Assembly (NCBI RefSeq): GCF_014635325.1
Contig: NZ_BMCT01000012.1
Location: forward strand, 62,001 to 126,000
Direction of reading: 5' to 3'
DNA: 64,000 nucleotides
From: Azorhizobium oxalatiphilum
Lineage (GTDB): Bacteria > Pseudomonadota > Alphaproteobacteria > Rhizobiales > Xanthobacteraceae
Positions 33,548 through 43,673 of this stretch are shown here, in pieces (position 1 is the first letter of the stretch; every line of letters starts with the position of its first letter). Position numbers and translations under genes: made by a program. The notes beneath the pieces are model-generated. The model ran no database searches and had not been told where the DNA came from. It worked only from the letters and a program-made list of their open reading frames with translations.

Positions 33548-34575
33548 GGTTCGATGTCCTTGGGGCGGGGCGCCGCGGCACGGCCGAGACGGTCGGCGAT
33601 GGCTTCACCGAGGCCCTCGCGAGGAAGGGGGACGACGGCGATGCCGGCGGCGCTTTGGGCGTCCACGGTCCGGAGTGTGCCGTAGAGATTGGCTGCGGCC
33701 TCGGCGAGATCGCCGGTGGGCGAAAGATCGATCACCAGCGCGGCGCGCTCATGGCCGGGAGGCAGCACGCCGTCGAAGGTGATCAGCGCTTCGCCGGGGC
33801 GCACGTCGGCGGCCTCCAGCCGGACGGGCGCGTTCGGCGCGTAGTGCGAGGCCAGCCGTCCGGGCGCGGATGGCTTCGCCGCATCGCCATGGGCGGCGTC
33901 GGGCAGGGGACGGCCCAGCACCGCCTCGATGGCGGCGCGGGTGAGGCCGCCGGGCCGCAGCAGGCGGGGCTCGGGGCCGGAGCAATCGACGATTGTGGAC
34001 TCGACGCCCACCGGGGTCGCGCCCGCATCCAGCACCGCGTCGATGCGGCCGCGCAGATCCGCCAGCACATGGGCGGCGGTGGTGGGCGAGACATGGCCGG
34101 AGCGGTTGGCGCTCGGCCCCACCACCGGACGGCCGGCCGCGGCGAGAAAGGCGAGGGCGGCTGGATGGTCCGGTACGCGCAGGGCCGTGGTCTCCAGCCC
34201 GGCGCGGGCGAGATCGCAGATGGCATCCGTGTCGCGGCAGGGCACGACCAGCGTGAGCGGACCGGGCCAGAAGGCGGCGGCGAGCTTCTGCGCATCCGCG
34301 TTGAGATCGCCCAGCCGGGCGGCGGCGGCGACATCCGGCACGTGGGAGATGAGCGGGTTGAAAGCTGGGCGGCCCTTGGCGGCGTAGACGCCGGCCACCG
34401 CGCGCGGATTGCCTGCGTCCGCCCCCAGTCCGTACACCGTCTCGGTAGGGAAGGCGACCAGCCCGCCCTCCGCGATCACGCGTGCGGCCGTCACGCCGGC
34501 GAACTTCGCCCGGGCGGGCGTGGCGGCGGGCAGCAGCTGGGTGTCGCGGTCGGCAGGGGGCAGGTGAGGGGTCAT
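33544..34575 (-). CDS. tsaC: threonylcarbamoyl-AMP synthase, long Sua5 type
   Basis: Makes threonylcarbamoyl-AMP from threonine, bicarbonate and ATP for t6A37 modification of ANN-decoding tRNAs. At 343 residues it is the two-domain Sua5 form: a YrdC domain (about 20-215, GGLVAFPTETVYGLGADA, KGRPAFNPLISHV, GPSANRSGHVSPTTA) and a C-terminal Sua5 domain (about 235-343, PGRLASHYAPNAPVRL). The ATG at 34575 precedes MTPHLPPADRD. It is first in a two-gene operon with the GNAT gene. Confidence 0.93.
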   Translation of the reverse strand: MTPHLPPADRDTQLLPAATPARAKFAGVTAARVIAEGGLVAFPTETVYGLGADAGNPRAVAGVYAAKGRPAFNPLISHVPDVAAAARLGDLNADAQKLAAAFWPGPLTLVVPCRDTDAICDLARAGLETTALRVPDHPAALAFLAAAGRPVVGPSANRSGHVSPTTAAHVLADLRGRIDAVLDAGATPVGVESTIVDCSGPEPRLLRPGGLTRAAIEAVLGRPLPDAAHGDAAKPSAPGRLASHYAPNAPVRLEAADVRPGEALITFDGVLPPGHERAALVIDLSPTGDLAEAAANLYGTLRTVDAQSAAGIAVVPLPREGLGEAIADRLGRAAAPRPKDIEP

Positions 34576-34722
34576 GGGAATCGGGCGCCACGGAAGGCTG
34601 TCTGGGCCGCACGCCGGATCGGACGATGGGCCGGCGCATGCGGGGCATAAAGGCCGTCCCGTGCGCCGGGTCAAGGCGTCATGGCGGGGTCCCGTTGCGT
34701 AGGCCCGTGGCGCCGGCCGGGT

Positions 34723-35604
34723 TCAGCGGCCCGGCAGTACCATGATGGTCGGCTTGCGCGGCAGGGTCTCGCGGGAAAGCACCACGCTTGGGCTCTCCGC
34801 CCGTGTCACCTCATAATTCTTGCCCAGATGGGACAGGAAGCGGTCCAGCCCCCAGGTGGAGAAATAGTGCATGGGTATGACGAGGGGGGCGTTGATGCCC
34901 TTCAGCGTCTCCAGCATGCCCTCGATGTCCAGCGTGTAGGAGCCGTCCACTGGCGCCAGCACCACGTCGATGCGGCCAAGCGCTTCCAGATGGTCCTGCG
35001 TCAACACGTGATGCAGGTGGCCGAGGTGGGCGATGCACAGGCCGGCCACCTCGAACACGAAGATGGAATTGCCGTCATAGCGGGTGGCGGCGCCTTGCCG
35101 GATGTTGGTGGGGACATTGTGGATCCACACGTCGTCCACGGTCAGGTCGTAATGGACCGGGCTGCCGTCCTCGCTCCAGCCGCGCAGAATGTGCTCGATG
35201 CCGGCGGGTGGATTGTTGGTGTAGTGGGTATCGTGCGCCCGGTTCATGGTGACGATCTGCGGCAGGATGTCCGGGCGGACATAATCATTATAGTCGGTGG
35301 CGATGGTGACGCCGCGCGGGCTCTCCATCAGAAAAGTGGCGTGCCCCACGAAGGTCAGGCGCACCTGCCGGTCGGTTTCGCCGGCGGCCAGCCGGAAGGC
35401 GGCAGGGATGATGCGGGACGGCCGCTCGGCCACCATGCGGGGGCATTTTTCAGGCTCTGCCCGCGCCGGCGCGGCGGCCAGGAGCATGCTGCATAGCGAG
35501 AGCAAGGCGAACAGGGCCTGCCCCGGCGGCATTCGGACCGGCAGGAGGCTCCGGAAACTCACCGGTGAGTTTTTTTGAGGTGCCGCATAATCCGCCGAAG
35601 CCAT
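34723..35604 (-). CDS. exported metallo-beta-lactamase-fold hydrolase with atypical zinc motif
   Basis: A 293-residue protein with a long-n-region signal peptide (hydrophobic core ALFALLSLCSMLLAAAP, cut after ARA). The fold is shown by RLTFVGHATFLMESPRGVTIATDYNDY (UlaG-type opening), IAHLGHLHHVL and VVLAPVDGSYTLD, and the C-terminal PLVIPMHYFSTWG. The canonical HxHxDH is replaced by RAHDTHYTN. The start at 35604 is fixed by GGGAGG 6 nt upstream. The substrate is unknown; it stands alone. Confidence 0.82.
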   Translation of the reverse strand: MASADYAAPQKNSPVSFRSLLPVRMPPGQALFALLSLCSMLLAAAPARAEPEKCPRMVAERPSRIIPAAFRLAAGETDRQVRLTFVGHATFLMESPRGVTIATDYNDYVRPDILPQIVTMNRAHDTHYTNNPPAGIEHILRGWSEDGSPVHYDLTVDDVWIHNVPTNIRQGAATRYDGNSIFVFEVAGLCIAHLGHLHHVLTQDHLEALGRIDVVLAPVDGSYTLDIEGMLETLKGINAPLVIPMHYFSTWGLDRFLSHLGKNYEVTRAESPSVVLSRETLPRKPTIMVLPGR

Positions 35605-35832
35605 AGCCGCCTCCCGCTGGATGACATCCGCAGCCTGATGTGCGGACCCTTTGAAATCACCGCATACCTGCTGCTGTGCAGCAATCGTGGTTGATCCTCT
35701 CGGGGATCACAGCGGCGTGAACTTCCGGTGGCATTGGCGGCCGGAGGTGGCTAGAAGGGCGGAACCAGAGACGCCCTTTCCCTCTTTCTAGCGTGAGCGC
35801 AGCCGCTGCGAGCCTGATAGGAGAGCCGCGAA

Positions 35833-35973
35833 ATGACCTTCGACCTCGTGATGATCCAGCCGATCGTGGCTCTCGTGGCGGGAATCCTGATCCTGCTCGT
35901 TCCCCGTCTTCTGAATATCCTGGTGGCGATCTACCTCATCGTGGTCGGTATCATCGGCCTCGTGCCGCACTGA
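35833..35973 (+). CDS. DUF3096 small membrane protein
   Basis: A 46-residue protein, MTFDLVMIQPIVALVAG onward, with two short hydrophobic helices joined by VPRLLN and ending IIGLVPH. It matches the DUF3096 pattern (IQPI..LIAGILIL..PRLLNYIVAIYLI). AGGAGAG lies 7 nt upstream of the ATG. It is followed by ppdK after 127 bp. A symmetric element (AAGGGCG / CGCCCTT, nested in CTAGAA / TTCTAG) at 35751-35791 lies just before it and may be part of its promoter or leader. Function unknown. Confidence 0.8.
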   Translation: MTFDLVMIQPIVALVAGILILLVPRLLNILVAIYLIVVGIIGLVPH

Positions 35974-36100
35974 AAGTTGCGAATTCCCGTCGGCCGCCCT
36001 CAGGGTGGCCGCTCCGTGCAGTTGAAGCTTGTCGTTTCGCAAGCTAAAGCAACCGCGCCGTCAGCCACGACGGGCGCGCTACCCTAAGGGGATCTCCGAG

Positions 36101-38779
<2,679 letters not shown>

Positions 38780-38802
38780 GCCTTCGCCGGTTCTGAAACG
38801 AG

Positions 38803-38842
38803 ACGGGCGCCCCAAGAGATGGTTCTTGGGGCGCCCGTTTTC
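38803..38842 (+). terminator. intrinsic terminator after ppdK
   Basis: A perfect 15-bp stem ACGGGCGCCCCAAGA / TCTTGGGGCGCCCGT with a GATGGT loop, followed by TTTTC. It sits between convergent genes. Confidence 0.9.
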
Positions 38843-38854
38843 ATTTGGGCCTAC

Positions 38855-39883
38855 TCAGGCCAGCATGTCCCGCACCATGGGGATGACCTTGGTGCCGTAG
38901 AGCTCGATGCAACGCATCTGCCTGGCGTGGGGGATGGGGCCGCCGGAATATTTGAGGTCGAAGCGGTCGATGCCGATGGCTTTGACGGTGGCGGCGATCT
39001 TCGTGGCGACCGTTTCGGGCGAGCCCACATAAAGCGAGCCGTGGGTGATCTCGCGCTCGAACTCGGCCCGCTCCATGGGCGGCCAGCCGCGCTCACGGCC
39101 GATGCAGTCGCGCATGGTCTTGTAGGGGCCGAACAGCTCCTCGCGTGCGGCCTCGTCCGTATCCGCCACATAGCCCGGCGAGTGCACGCCGATGGGCTGC
39201 GGCGCCTTGCCGAATTCGTTCAGCGCCCGGCGATAGAGTTCGGCGAAGGGGCGGAAGCGGGAGGGCTGGCCGCCGATGATGGCAAGGATCATGGGCAGGC
39301 CGTAGCGGGCCGCGCGTACCACCGATTCTGGCGTGCCGCCGACGCCGATCCAGGTCTTCAGCCGTCCGGTCTCGATGGGCGGAAAGACGCGCTGATCCTT
39401 GAGGGGCGGGCGATAGGCGCCCTGCCATGTGACCGGCTCATTGGTAAGAAGGGCGGCGAACAGGTCCAGCTTCTCGCTGAACAGCGTATCGTAATCCTGC
39501 AGGTCGAAGCCGAACAGCGGGAAGCTCTCGGTAAAGGAACCGCGCCCGAGGATCACCTCGGCCCGGCCGTTGGAGAGGGCGTCCGCGGTGGAGAAGCGCT
39601 GGTAGACGCGGATCGGATCGTCCGAGGACAGAACCGTGACCGCCGATCCCATGCGGATGCGTCGGGTGCGCGCGGCGATGGCGGCCATCACCACGTCGGG
39701 CGCGGAGACAGCGAAATCGGAGCGGTGATGTTCGCCGATGCCGATGAAATCGACCCCCACCTCATCCGCCAGCACGGCCTCGTCCACGAGGTCGCGGATG
39801 ACCTGCGCATGGGGCAGGAGCGTTCCATCCGGCGCTGCGGTCACGTCGCCGAACGTATCGAGCCCGAGTTCGAGAATGGCCAA
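38855..39883 (-). CDS. LLM-class flavin-dependent oxidoreductase
   Basis: A 342-residue bacterial luciferase-like TIM-barrel flavoprotein. ILELGLDTFGDV is the first strand, GIGEHHRSDFAVSAPDVVMAAIAARTRRIRMGSAVTVL is the F420/FMN region, and RAEVILGRGSFTESFPLFG and TWIGVGGTPESVVRAA are typical. The cofactor is probably FMN in this phylum; the substrate is unknown. A TTG at 39883 has GGAAGGA 7 nt upstream and is preferred over a further TTG at 39913. It is monocistronic and convergent with ppdK. Confidence 0.88.
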   Translation of the reverse strand: MAILELGLDTFGDVTAAPDGTLLPHAQVIRDLVDEAVLADEVGVDFIGIGEHHRSDFAVSAPDVVMAAIAARTRRIRMGSAVTVLSSDDPIRVYQRFSTADALSNGRAEVILGRGSFTESFPLFGFDLQDYDTLFSEKLDLFAALLTNEPVTWQGAYRPPLKDQRVFPPIETGRLKTWIGVGGTPESVVRAARYGLPMILAIIGGQPSRFRPFAELYRRALNEFGKAPQPIGVHSPGYVADTDEAAREELFGPYKTMRDCIGRERGWPPMERAEFEREITHGSLYVGSPETVATKIAATVKAIGIDRFDLKYSGGPIPHARQMRCIELYGTKVIPMVRDMLA

Positions 39884-40077
39884 GGCAGGTTCCTTCCTGT
39901 GATGCCGGGGCAACCAGCAGCCTGATAAAGGAGAGCCCGCCTTCTGTCCTTCCCAGTCGCGTTAGCGCGCGTGAAATGATGCGTTCCGAGAAGGGCTCCA
40001 AACATCTCTGGTGCAAAGGCTGGGCTCTGGCATAAGGTATGTCAGCGAGGAAACGCCGAAGAAAAGGGCCAAAGGCC

Positions 40078-41007
40078 ATGTCCACCCTGCTCATCACCCA
40101 TCCTGCGGGGCTTGCCCACGCAACGCCGACCGGCCATCCGGAACGGGCGGACCGGCTGCGGGCGCTCGATCGCATTTTTGAGCAGGAGCGCTTCTCCACC
40201 CTGCTACGTGATCAGGCGCCCATGGGAGAGCGGGAGGACGTGATCCGCGTCCATCCGGGCGACTTCGTGGATGGACTTGAGGCCGCCACCCCGGACGAGG
40301 GCGTGGTGCGCATTGATTCCGACACCATCCTGTCGCCCGGCTCATGGGAGGCGGTAATGCGCGCGGTGGGCGGGGCCTGCTTCGCGGTGGACGAGGTGAT
40401 GGAAAAGCGCGTCGCCAACGCCTTCGTCGCCATGCGCCCGCCGGGCCATCATTGCGAGACACGCCGCCCCATGGGCTTCTGCCTGCTCAATCAGGCCGCC
40501 ATTGCCGCCCGCCATGCGCAGGCGAAATACGGCATCGCCCGCGTGGCCATAGTCGATTTCGACGTGCATCACGGCAATGGCACGCAGGAGATCTTCTGGG
40601 CCGACGACAGCGTGCTCTATGCCTCCACCCACGAGATGCCGCTCTATCCCGGCACCGGCGCGGTGACTGAGACGGGCGCGGTGGGCACCATCGTGAATGC
40701 GCCCTTGCGCTCGGGGGATGCGGGCGACAAGTTTCAGGACGCATTCGAGAACCGCATCCTGCCGCGCCTGCAGAATTTCCAGCCTGAGCTGCTGATCATT
40801 TCCGCTGGCTTCGACGCCCACAAGAATGATCCGCTGGCCTCACTGCGGCTGGTGGATACGGACTTCGGCTGGGTGACGAAGCGCCTCATGGACGTAGCGG
40901 ACAAGCATGCGGAAGGCCGCGTGGTCTCCATCCTCGAGGGGGGCTACGACCTTGAGGGCCTTGCCACCTCGGCCGCTGCGCATGTCACCGCGCTGATGCA
41001 CGGCTGA
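40078..41007 (+). CDS. histone deacetylase family protein (acetylpolyamine amidohydrolase-like)
   Basis: A 309-residue zinc amidohydrolase. The opening HPERADRLRALDRI, the catalytic pair in MRPPGHHCETRRPMGFC (H124, H125), the zinc ligands in DFDVHHGNGTQEIF (D162, H164) and ISAGFDAHKNDPLA are all present. Bacterial members remove acetyl from polyamines or protein lysines. The ATG at 40078 is used; upstream in-frame codons encode only a basic stretch. A perfect 9-bp hairpin overlaps the stop. Confidence 0.93.
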   Translation: MSTLLITHPAGLAHATPTGHPERADRLRALDRIFEQERFSTLLRDQAPMGEREDVIRVHPGDFVDGLEAATPDEGVVRIDSDTILSPGSWEAVMRAVGGACFAVDEVMEKRVANAFVAMRPPGHHCETRRPMGFCLLNQAAIAARHAQAKYGIARVAIVDFDVHHGNGTQEIFWADDSVLYASTHEMPLYPGTGAVTETGAVGTIVNAPLRSGDAGDKFQDAFENRILPRLQNFQPELLIISAGFDAHKNDPLASLRLVDTDFGWVTKRLMDVADKHAEGRVVSILEGGYDLEGLATSAAAHVTALMHG

Positions 41008-41025
41008 CGTTTCCGCCAGCCGTGC
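40998..41025. terminator. hairpin between convergent genes
   Basis: GCACGGCTG-N10-CAGCCGTGC, perfect 9-bp arms; the left arm contains the TGA region of the deacetylase gene. There is no T-run, so terminator function is only likely. Confidence 0.5.
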
Positions 41026-41031
41026 TCCCGC

Positions 41032-41727
41032 TCAGCCCTTCTGCTGCGGCAGATAGGGTTCGATGGCGTGGGCGAGTTTGGAGGGAGTGAGCGTCTGCAG
41101 CCACACCTTGCCCGGCCCGGTGAGTTGGGCGAGGAACAGGCCGTCGCCACCGAACATGATGTTGCGCACGCCGCGCATCATGGTGATGTCGAAGCCGACA
41201 CTCTCCTCGAACATGCCCACGTGGCCGGGATGCACCAGCAACTGCTGGCCGGGCGCGAGATCATAGCTGATGATCTCGCCGCCCAGTTCGATGAAGGCGG
41301 TGCCATTGCCGGCGATGCGCTGGAGCACGAAGCCGTTGCCGCCGAACACGCCGGCCCCGAGGCTCTGCTGGAAGCCCACCGAAATCTCGATGCCCTGCGC
41401 GCCGGCAAGGAAACCGTGGCGATGGGCCATGTAGCCCCGCCCCGGAGACACCTCGATCTGCGTGATGTGCCCCGGCACGGTGGCGGCGAACGCCACCAGT
41501 CCTTCGCCGCCCTGCGCGGTGAACTCGGTCATGAACAGGCCGCCGCCTGAGATGGCGCGGCCGATGGCGCCGAAGAAGCCGCCTCCGCCGCCGGCTCCCG
41601 TGGTGGTGTGCAGGGCGATGTTGTTGGTCATCCACGACATGCGGTCGGTTTCCGCCAGCATCGTTTCGCCGGCCTCCAGCGTGACCTGGAGCACGGGAAG
41701 AGTGGTGCCGGAGATCTGGTGGCGCAT
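41032..41727 (-). CDS. TIGR00266/AIM24 family protein
   Basis: A 231-residue beta-rich protein of the AIM24 (TRAP-like) fold. Typical segments are VTLEAGETMLAETDRMSWMTNNIALHT, the glycine-rich GAGGGGGFFGAIGRAISGGGLFMTEFTA, GQQLLVHPGHVGMFEESVGFDI and NIMFGGDGLFLAQLTGPGKVWLQT. The biochemical role in bacteria is unknown. The ATG at 41727 has AAGGAG upstream. It is monocistronic. Confidence 0.93.
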   Translation of the reverse strand: MRHQISGTTLPVLQVTLEAGETMLAETDRMSWMTNNIALHTTTGAGGGGGFFGAIGRAISGGGLFMTEFTAQGGEGLVAFAATVPGHITQIEVSPGRGYMAHRHGFLAGAQGIEISVGFQQSLGAGVFGGNGFVLQRIAGNGTAFIELGGEIISYDLAPGQQLLVHPGHVGMFEESVGFDITMMRGVRNIMFGGDGLFLAQLTGPGKVWLQTLTPSKLAHAIEPYLPQQKG

Positions 41728-41944
41728 GGCGGGTGTCTCCTTGTGGGATGGGAGCCGCAGAGTGCGGACAAGAGAAGGGTGACTGCAAGTGGCGTTACAT
41801 GCGCGAGCATCAAGCTGCCCGCTGTGTCCCATGTGCATAGGCTATGAGGCTTATGGCAGGCTGTGCGGATCCGGCTCATAGTCTACGCAAGGCGCCCGAT
41901 ATCGGCGACCTGCCAAGGGGCGTGTGAGCGTGGAAAGTAAGAGC

Positions 41945-42412
41945 ATGGAGCCATCAAAGCCTATGTCCCAGTCACCGCGCCTTGCCACGCCGGAGGATCG
42001 TCCTGTCGTGGAAGCGCTGGTGCATGCGGCCTACGCGCCCTACGTGCTCCGCAATGGCCTCATTCCCGGGCCGATGCGGGATGATTATGGCGCGCTGATC
42101 GACGACGGACGCGTGCATGTGGTGGAGCGGGACGGGAAGATCGGCGGCCTGATCGTGCTGCTGCCGCAGGCTGGCATCATGCTGCTGGACAATGTGGCGG
42201 TGGACCCGGCGCTGCACGGAACGGGGCTTGGCCGCCAGCTTCTGATCTTCGCGGAAGAGGCTGCGCGCGCCAGCGGTTATGGAGCCATCCGGCTTTATAC
42301 GCAGGAGATCATGATCGAGAACATCGCCCTCTACATACGCATCGGCTATCGCGAGACGCACCGGGTCGAGGAGAAGGGCCTGAAGCGCATCTACATGCTC
42401 AAGGTGCTCTGA
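41945..42412 (+). CDS. GNAT family N-acetyltransferase
   Basis: A 155-residue single-domain acetyltransferase. VAVDPALHGTGLGRQLLIFAEEAAR is the acetyl-CoA loop, with LLDNVAV on strand 4 and ENIALYIRIGYRETHRVEEKGLKRIYM as the C-terminal strand/helix. It is the type in which a C-terminal lysine-containing tail follows. The ATG at 41945 has GGAAAG 8 nt upstream; a GTG at 41924 and an ATG at 41963 are alternatives. The pepsin-like gene follows 29 nt after its stop, suggesting cotranscription. Confidence 0.85.
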   Translation: MEPSKPMSQSPRLATPEDRPVVEALVHAAYAPYVLRNGLIPGPMRDDYGALIDDGRVHVVERDGKIGGLIVLLPQAGIMLLDNVAVDPALHGTGLGRQLLIFAEEAARASGYGAIRLYTQEIMIENIALYIRIGYRETHRVEEKGLKRIYMLKVL

Positions 42413-42441
42413 GCCCGAGCAGAGCGAGAACGGAGGACGAG

Positions 42442-43539
42442 ATGACGCCAGCCCGGAACCGCGCGCTAAGGGCCCTGTCCGGCCTTTCTGGCCTCCTTCT
42501 TGCGGCGGGTGCCGCGCAGGGGCAGACCGCTGCGCCGGATTATGCCGCCGCTGGTGGCACGGTGGTGCTGCCCTTCCTCAATGCGCCGCTGGCGGGCCAG
42601 GCGACCACCCGTCCGCCCAGTCTCTCCGTCCGCTTTCCCGGCGGACGGGAGTATCGGGCCACTCTGGACACCGGCTCCACCGGTGTGGTGGTCTCGGCCA
42701 CCTCCATTCCCGATTTCGCTCAGCTGCCGCAGATCGGGCCGGGCACCCTCACCTATTCCAGCTCGGGACGCATCGAGAAGGGCGTGTGGGTGGTGACACC
42801 GCTCACCATCTCTGGCACCGGCGGCGCCCGCGTGACCACCCGTCCCATGCCGGTGCTGGCCGTGACCGAGATCGCCTGCCTGCGGACGGCGCGCAACTGC
42901 CAACCCCGGCTCAATCCCAAGGGCATCGGCATGATCGGCATCGGCTTCGCCCGTCAGCAGGATGCGCAGTCGCAGGGCACGCCGGATCATAATCCCCTGC
43001 TCAATGTGCAGGGCATGGGCACGGCAGAGCAGCCGGGCAGCATGCGGCGCGGCTACGTGCTCTCCCGGACAAGCGTGCAGGTGGGATTGGATGCGGCGGG
43101 GACGAAGGGCTTCAGTTATGTGAAGCTGGAGAAAAGCCCGACCTATCCGGACTGGGCGGCGGCGCCAGTGTGCATTTCGGTGGCAGGGAAAACGCCCCCC
43201 GCCTGCGGCACCATGCTGATGGATACGGGCGTGACCACCATGTTCCTGCGCATGCCACCGGAGCAGCTGGAGGGCCAGACAACCCCCAATGAGCGTGGCG
43301 CGCCGGTGCTCAACACGGGAACCGGCATCGCGCTGGAGATGCCCGGCGCGGCGGGCGTCGGTTACAGCTTCAATGTGGGCGATACGGCCAATCCGGTGGC
43401 GCCGCTCTCCGTGATCCTGGTGCGCGCCGATAGAAATCCCGGTGCGTTCGTGAACACGTCTGTCCGCTTCCTGAACCGCTTCGATTATCTCTATGACGCG
43501 GATGGCGGCTATGTCGCTTTCCGCCCGCGTCCGGAATGA
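42442..43539 (+). CDS. secreted pepsin-like (A1-type) aspartic protease candidate
   Basis: A 365-residue protein with a signal peptide (ALSGLSGLLLAAGAAQG). Two catalytic-type motifs, LDTGSTGVV (D76) and MDTGVTTMF (D261), stand 185 residues apart in one chain, close to D32 and D215 of pepsin. Between them are a flap-like TYSSSGRIEKGVWV (Y105) and GMIGIGFA, which matches DGILGLA of pepsin, then RTSVQVGLD. A cysteine pair (VCISVAGKTPPAC) precedes the second DTG as in pepsins, and the C-terminus RFLNRFDYLYDADGGYVAF parallels FIRQYYTVFDRANNKVGLA. This would make it a bilobal peptidase of the periplasm or exterior. No propeptide is obvious. Activity is inferred. Confidence 0.75.
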   Translation: MTPARNRALRALSGLSGLLLAAGAAQGQTAAPDYAAAGGTVVLPFLNAPLAGQATTRPPSLSVRFPGGREYRATLDTGSTGVVVSATSIPDFAQLPQIGPGTLTYSSSGRIEKGVWVVTPLTISGTGGARVTTRPMPVLAVTEIACLRTARNCQPRLNPKGIGMIGIGFARQQDAQSQGTPDHNPLLNVQGMGTAEQPGSMRRGYVLSRTSVQVGLDAAGTKGFSYVKLEKSPTYPDWAAAPVCISVAGKTPPACGTMLMDTGVTTMFLRMPPEQLEGQTTPNERGAPVLNTGTGIALEMPGAAGVGYSFNVGDTANPVAPLSVILVRADRNPGAFVNTSVRFLNRFDYLYDADGGYVAFRPRPE

Positions 43540-43541
43540 CA

Positions 43542-43562
43542 GGCGGGGGCGAGCCCCCCGCC
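43542..43562 (+). terminator. hairpin after the pepsin-like gene
   Basis: GGCGGGG-GCGAGCC-CCCCGCC, a 7-bp GC stem directly after the stop. The T-run is short (TT), so efficiency is uncertain. Confidence 0.5.
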
Positions 43563-43672
43563 TTAGAGCATGTTCGGCTTTGATTGCTTCGCAATCCAAG
43601 CGACAAGACATTCTCTATCAATGAGTTGGAGCGTTTCCGTGTTTCCATGAAACACGGAAACGCTCCAGGCGG
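43563..43672. repeat. dispersed palindromic intergenic repeat
   Basis: Begins TTAGAGCATGTTCGG, contains GATTGC-TTC-GCAATC (43582-43596), then a perfect 18-bp inverted repeat with arms at 43628-43645 and 43649-43666 (starts GGAGCGTTTCCG, loop CAT), just before the end of the convergent gene. The opening TTAGAGCATG and the GGAGCGTTTCCG arms resemble short repeats found between genes of many rhizobial genomes. It may also terminate transcription both ways. Confidence 0.7.
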
Positions 43673-43673
43673 A

